In this document: piece by piece, positions 59,977 through 64,000 of the stretch | Layout: every line of letters starts with the position of its first letter | Position numbering within the stretch: the first letter of the stretch is position 1 | From: an uncultured Lachnospiraceae bacterium | GTDB taxonomy: Bacteria > Bacillota > Clostridia > Lachnospirales > Lachnospiraceae | Direction of reading: 5' to 3' | DNA: 64,000 nucleotides | Assembly: GCA_934899185.1 (NCBI GenBank) | Contig: CAKXYI010000002.1 | Span: 186,001-250,000 of the forward strand | Translations under genes and position numbers: made by a program | Notes under the pieces: model-generated | What the model was told of the DNA's origin: nothing | Seen by the model: the letters and a program-made list of their open reading frames with translations, nothing else | The model's database searches: none

Positions 59977-61089
59977 GTGAGTGTCAAGTGGTCTTTATAT
60001 TATCAATTATTAAAATTATGTGTTCCGGTGTTCTGTTTTCAAGCGACAGAGGCATCTTTGTCGGACCTGCTTTTACAGCAGATGGAACTGGCAACACCGG
60101 TTATGGCATATGTTTATGGGGAAGACGAGGAAAAAGATGAACTGACCCTGCTGGCTGCCATGGAAAATTCCGGCAAGCAGGATGATACGAAAAATACTGA
60201 TATAGAAATTAGTGCGGATGCGCAAAAGGCAAATGGGGATGAGGAGGAGACACAGGATCCGATTGCTGCGGCCGGGGCAGAAAATGTGGCTGCTGCAGCG
60301 ACACCTGTTTGGACAAAGCAGGCGGAGGTCAATCGGGATAAGTTGCTGGATTTTGATTATCTGGTCAAAAACTTTTATCGGATCGACCGCACGACAACGA
60401 TCGATTCCACGGAACTGAATCCGGGGCAACTTTTAGCAAAAGATCTGACCATTGATACCCATGTGGGAGGACCCGTCATTTTGATCTATCATACACATTC
60501 ACAGGAAGGATTTGTGGACTCGGATGGATCGGAAGGGATGACGGTCATGGGACTGGGAGATCGTCTGACAAGCCTTTTGCAGGATACCTATGGAATCCCG
60601 GTCTTGCATCATCGGGGTAAATATGACGTGGAAGGGCGCGACTATGCCTATTCCAACGCGGAACCGGAGATCCGGCAGGTCTTGGCGGACAATCCGACCA
60701 TACAGGTTGTGATTGATCTACATAGAGATGGTGTGGGGGATGACGTTCATCTGGTGACGGATGTAGGTGGCAAGCAGACGGCAAAAATCATGTTTTTTAA
60801 TGGACTGAGCAGAACGACATCGACCGGCCCGATCGACTATCTGCAAAATCCGAATCTGCAGGACAATCTGGCGACTTCCTTGCAAATGCAGATCGCAGCG
60901 GCAGAATTGTATCCGGGCTTTACCAGACCGGTCTTTTTGAAAGGTTATCGCTATAATATGCATATGTGCCCAAAGTCCATGCTGATCGAGGTGGGAGCGC
61001 AGACCAATACTTTTGAGGAGGTCTATAATGCCATGGATCCGCTCGCTAATATCCTTGCCTATGTACTATTGGGACAATCGCACACTTGA
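59977..61089 (+). CDS. spoIIP: Stage II sporulation protein P
   Basis: 370 aa. An N-terminal hydrophobic segment is followed by an acidic linker and the amidase/endopeptidase domain: VILIYHTHSQEGF, RGKYDVEGRDYAYSNAEPEI, VVIDLHRDGVGD, SMLIEVGAQTNTFEE. Together with SpoIID and SpoIIM it hydrolyses septal peptidoglycan to allow engulfment. GTG 59977 is preferred (AAGGAG 6 bases upstream) over the GTG at 59956. Confidence 0.93.
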   Translation: MSVKWSLYYQLLKLCVPVFCFQATEASLSDLLLQQMELATPVMAYVYGEDEEKDELTLLAAMENSGKQDDTKNTDIEISADAQKANGDEEETQDPIAAAGAENVAAAATPVWTKQAEVNRDKLLDFDYLVKNFYRIDRTTTIDSTELNPGQLLAKDLTIDTHVGGPVILIYHTHSQEGFVDSDGSEGMTVMGLGDRLTSLLQDTYGIPVLHHRGKYDVEGRDYAYSNAEPEIRQVLADNPTIQVVIDLHRDGVGDDVHLVTDVGGKQTAKIMFFNGLSRTTSTGPIDYLQNPNLQDNLATSLQMQIAAAELYPGFTRPVFLKGYRYNMHMCPKSMLIEVGAQTNTFEEVYNAMDPLANILAYVLLGQSHT

Positions 61090-61115
61090 GAAGACGCATC
61101 TTCCTATGGTATAAT
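61086..61115 (+). promoter_or_regulatory. Predicted promoter of lepA
   Basis: TTGAGA (61086-61091), 18-base spacer, TATAAT (61110-61115). Confidence 0.65.
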
Positions 61116-61164
61116 CTTACCAAATGAGCAAATTTTCGATAGAAAATGCGGAGGATAAACTTTC

Positions 61165-62976
61165 ATGGCAATAGATCAGAGCAAAATTCGTAACTTTTGT
61201 ATTGTAGCCCACATCGATCACGGCAAGTCAACACTGGCAGACCGTATCATTGAGATGACGGGACTGCTCACCGATCGTGAGATGCAGGCACAGGTCTTGG
61301 ATAATATGGATCTGGAGCGAGAGCGTGGTATCACGATCAAGTCTCAGGCAGTGCGTATTATCTACAAGGCAAAAGACGGAGAAGAGTATATTTTCAACTT
61401 GATCGATACCCCGGGCCACGTGGATTTTAACTATGAGGTATCGCGAAGTCTGGCGGCATGTGACGGTGCCATCCTGGTGGTGGATGCAGCACAGGGAATC
61501 GAGGCGCAGACGCTGGCAAATGTCTATCTGGCATTGGATCATGATCTGGATGTTCTTCCGGTCATCAACAAGATTGATCTGCCAAGTGCGGAGCCACAGC
61601 GTGTCAAAGACGAGATCGAGGATGTGATCGGTTTGGAGGCACAGGATGCACCGCTGATCTCTGCCAAGACCGGTCTGAATGTAGAGGAAGTCTTAGAGCA
61701 GATCGTTACCAAATTGCCGGCACCGACCGGTGATCCAAAGGCACCGCTGCAGGCATTGATCTTTGATTCTTTGTATGATGCATACAAGGGTGTGATCGTT
61801 TTCTGCCGTATCAAGGAGGGAACGCTTCGTCCCGGAGATCAGGTGCTGATGATGGCCACAGGAGCGACAGCGGATGTTGTAGAAGTCGGTTATTTTGGCG
61901 CAGGACAATTTATCCCTTGTGATGAACTTTCAGCAGGTATGGTCGGCTATATGACAGCTAGCATCAAGAACGTCAAAGATACCCGCGTGGGCGATACAAT
62001 CACGCACAAGAAGCATCCATGCAAGGAACCTTTGCCGGGCTATAAAAAGGTTAATCCTATGGTCTACTGTGGTTTGTATCCGGCGGATGGAGCCAAGTAC
62101 CCGGATCTAAGAGACGCACTGGAAAAATTGCAGTTAAATGACGCATCTTTACAATTTGAACCGGAGACATCGGTAGCCCTTGGTTTTGGTTTCCGCTGTG
62201 GCTTTCTTGGACTTTTGCATCTGGAGATTATTCAGGAGAGACTGGAAAGAGAATATAATCTGGATCTGGTGACAACGGCACCGGGCGTTGTCTATCGTGT
62301 GTATAAGACGGATGGCACTATGATAGAACTGACCAACCCATCCAATCTGCCGGATCCGTCAGAGATCGAATACATGGAAGAACCTGTCGTAGAGGCTGAG
62401 ATCATGGTGACGAGCGAGTATATCGGAGCCATTATGGATCTGTGTCAGGAGAGACGCGGAACTTATATCAGTATGGAGTACATGGAAGAGACACGTGCCC
62501 TGCTCAAGTATACTCTGCCTTTGAATGAGATCATCTATGATTTCTTTGATGCCTTAAAATCCAGATCCCGCGGCTATGCATCTTTTGACTATGAGATGAA
62601 GGGCTATGTCAAGTCTGATCTGGTCAAACTGGATATCCTTATCAATAAGGAAGAAGTGGACGCTCTTTCCTTTATCGTATTCAGTGGAACGGCATACGAA
62701 CGTGGACGCAAGATGTGTGAAAAATTAAAAGAAGAGATCCCGCGTCACTTGTTTGAAATCCCAATTCAGGCAGCGGTCGGCAGTAAGGTCATTGCCAGAG
62801 AGACGGTCAAGGCTATGCGTAAAGATGTGCTTGCCAAGTGTTATGGCGGCGATATTTCCAGAAAGAAGAAATTGCTTGAAAAACAGAAGGAAGGAAAGAA
62901 GCGTATGCGCCAGGTGGGCAATGTAGAGATCCCGCAGGAAGCATTTATGAGCGTGTTAAAATTGGACGAGGATTAG
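61165..62976 (+). CDS. lepA: Elongation factor 4 (LepA)
   Basis: 603 aa, standard length. G1 [14 protein letters not shown]3 [13 protein letters not shown]4 NKIDLP, then the EF4-specific C-terminal domain ending [17 protein letters not shown] ribosome-dependent GTPase that assists translation under stress. RBS GCGGAGG. hemW follows 4 bases after the stop region. Confidence 0.95.
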   Translation: MAIDQSKIRNFCIVAHIDHGKSTLADRIIEMTGLLTDREMQAQVLDNMDLERERGITIKSQAVRIIYKAKDGEEYIFNLIDTPGHVDFNYEVSRSLAACDGAILVVDAAQGIEAQTLANVYLALDHDLDVLPVINKIDLPSAEPQRVKDEIEDVIGLEAQDAPLISAKTGLNVEEVLEQIVTKLPAPTGDPKAPLQALIFDSLYDAYKGVIVFCRIKEGTLRPGDQVLMMATGATADVVEVGYFGAGQFIPCDELSAGMVGYMTASIKNVKDTRVGDTITHKKHPCKEPLPGYKKVNPMVYCGLYPADGAKYPDLRDALEKLQLNDASLQFEPETSVALGFGFRCGFLGLLHLEIIQERLEREYNLDLVTTAPGVVYRVYKTDGTMIELTNPSNLPDPSEIEYMEEPVVEAEIMVTSEYIGAIMDLCQERRGTYISMEYMEETRALLKYTLPLNEIIYDFFDALKSRSRGYASFDYEMKGYVKSDLVKLDILINKEEVDALSFIVFSGTAYERGRKMCEKLKEEIPRHLFEIPIQAAVGSKVIARETVKAMRKDVLAKCYGGDISRKKKLLEKQKEGKKRMRQVGNVEIPQEAFMSVLKLDED

Positions 62977-62980
62977 AAAT

Positions 62981-64000
62981 ATGAAAGAAATCAGTCTTTA
63001 TCTACACATTCCATTCTGTGTAAAAAAATGTGATTACTGTGATTTTTTATCAGGAGCCTATGACAATGACATACAAAAAAGATATGCCGAAAGCCTCTGT
63101 AAAGAAATCGCTTACATGGGACAGCAACTGCGATCAGTTGCTGTTTCTTCTATATATATTGGTGGTGGGACCCCATCCTGGCTGGATGCGTCAGATATGG
63201 GAAAGATCATGGATGCCCTACATAAAGAGTTTTCTATTCATCAGAATGCTGAGATTTCTATGGAATGTAATCCGGGAACGGTAACGATGGAAAAATTCAG
63301 CGCATACCGTAACATGGGGATCAATCGTTTGAGCATCGGTCTGCAATCGGCAAATGATGACGAACTGCATCTTCTGGGACGGATCCATACCTACGAACAG
63401 TTTTTGCGGACTTTTGACATGGCGCGCAAAAGCGGATTTTACAATTTGAACGTGGATATTATGACAGGGCTGCCGGGGCAGACTCCGGAAAAATTGATGT
63501 ATACCTTAGAACAGGTCATGACCTTGCGACCGGAACATGTCTCTGCCTATTCTTTGATCGTGGAAGAAGGAACCCCTTTTTATGATCGCTATAAATTTGA
63601 TGCGGTCAAGCAGCATGCTGGGATGAAAACAGAATTTTTGCCGGATGAGGACGAAGAATACCGCTTGTCCAAGATGGCACAGAGTGTTTTGATTGCACAC
63701 GGCTATCAGCAATATGAAATATCCAATTATGCCAGAAAAGGCTATGCCTGCTATCATAATACTGTTTATTGGCGGCGAGGTGACTACCTGGGGCTGGGCA
63801 TTGGTGCAGCCTCCATGGTGGGCGACCGCCGTATGGTAAATGTGCGGGACATCTATCAGTATATGGATTTGTGTACAGGAAAATTGACTTCTAATAATAT
63901 AGAAGAAACAGAAAATCTGACATCGCCTTTATGGCAGGAAGTAACGCAACTTTCCAAAAAAGATGCCATGGAAGAATTTATGTTTTTGGGACTGCGCATG
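62981..64000 (+). CDS. hemW: Radical SAM heme chaperone HemW (3' end outside window)
   Basis: 340 codons in view, open to the last base, no stop. MKEISLYLHIPFCVKKCDYC gives the iron-sulfur motif CxxxCxxC; IYIGGGTPSWL and LNVDIMTGLPGQT follow. HemW was formerly annotated as oxygen-independent coproporphyrinogen III oxidase and inserts heme into respiratory enzymes. Directly behind lepA, the usual order. The RBS is weak (GAGGATTAG region), so coupling with lepA is likely. Confidence 0.93.
   Translation, partial: MKEISLYLHIPFCVKKCDYCDFLSGAYDNDIQKRYAESLCKEIAYMGQQLRSVAVSSIYIGGGTPSWLDASDMGKIMDALHKEFSIHQNAEISMECNPGTVTMEKFSAYRNMGINRLSIGLQSANDDELHLLGRIHTYEQFLRTFDMARKSGFYNLNVDIMTGLPGQTPEKLMYTLEQVMTLRPEHVSAYSLIVEEGTPFYDRYKFDAVKQHAGMKTEFLPDEDEEYRLSKMAQSVLIAHGYQQYEISNYARKGYACYHNTVYWRRGDYLGLGIGAASMVGDRRMVNVRDIYQYMDLCTGKLTSNNIEETENLTSPLWQEVTQLSKKDAMEEFMFLGLRM

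Noticed and set aside
1-64000. CRISPR arrays, tRNA and rRNA genes, prophage
   Set aside because: No spaced direct repeats of CRISPR length, no tRNA cloverleaf or rRNA sequence, and no phage structural or integrase genes were seen.

Overview
The window comes from a spore-forming, anaerobic Clostridia, most likely a gut Lachnospiraceae. The evidence is the sporulation genes spoIVA, gpr and spoIIP, meso-diaminopimelate dehydrogenase, a class II galT, GPH sugar symporters, HemW, and the rpsT/gpr/spoIIP/lepA/hemW order that is common in that group. Names were assigned by reading the proteins and recalling their families; no database search was run.

Layout. 1-5.2 kb is housekeeping: the coaE tail, an FtsA-like ATPase, a YycJ-type nuclease, and an ACT/UPF0210 pair. 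5.2-14.1 kb is an AT-rich accessory island: an XRE regulator, a surface-protein gene joined in frame to an IS200 transposase, and a mosaic of paralogous membrane and PH-like or tubby-like proteins with truncated and internally deleted copies. 14.1-24.7 kb holds an Rpn-family nuclease, a cell-wall amidase, luxS-mtnN (S-adenosylhomocysteine recycling), ddh, a PucR regulator, a UvrD-type helicase and a GGDEF protein. 24.7-33 kb holds an esterase divergent from a GPH symporter, degV, a second Rpn gene, xpt with an NCS2 permease, and a HAD phosphatase.

33-44 kb is galactose-centred: galT behind a 137-base structured element, two tandem 39-40 aa paralogous small proteins on the minus strand, then TetR, GH2, a GT-B-like protein of unknown function, a GPH symporter and a GH36 alpha-galactosidase. 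The last five probably import and split an alpha-galactosyl-beta-galactoside and feed the Leloir pathway through GalT. 44-54 kb holds ClC, a lipid kinase, a second GGDEF protein, spoIVA, a polytopic membrane protein and a purine-salvage run (punA, amidohydrolase, MBL, rnhA). 54-64 kb holds alaS, rpsU, holA, rpsT, gpr, spoIIP, lepA and hemW, which runs off the end.

Most unusual items: the two small paralogous proteins with their own strong promoter, the galT-leader element, the surface-protein/TnpA fusion with its structured tail, the shared TTTAGACCA-N3-TGGTCTAAA operators, the mosaic membrane-protein island, and a dispersed GGGACGTTCC palindrome family.
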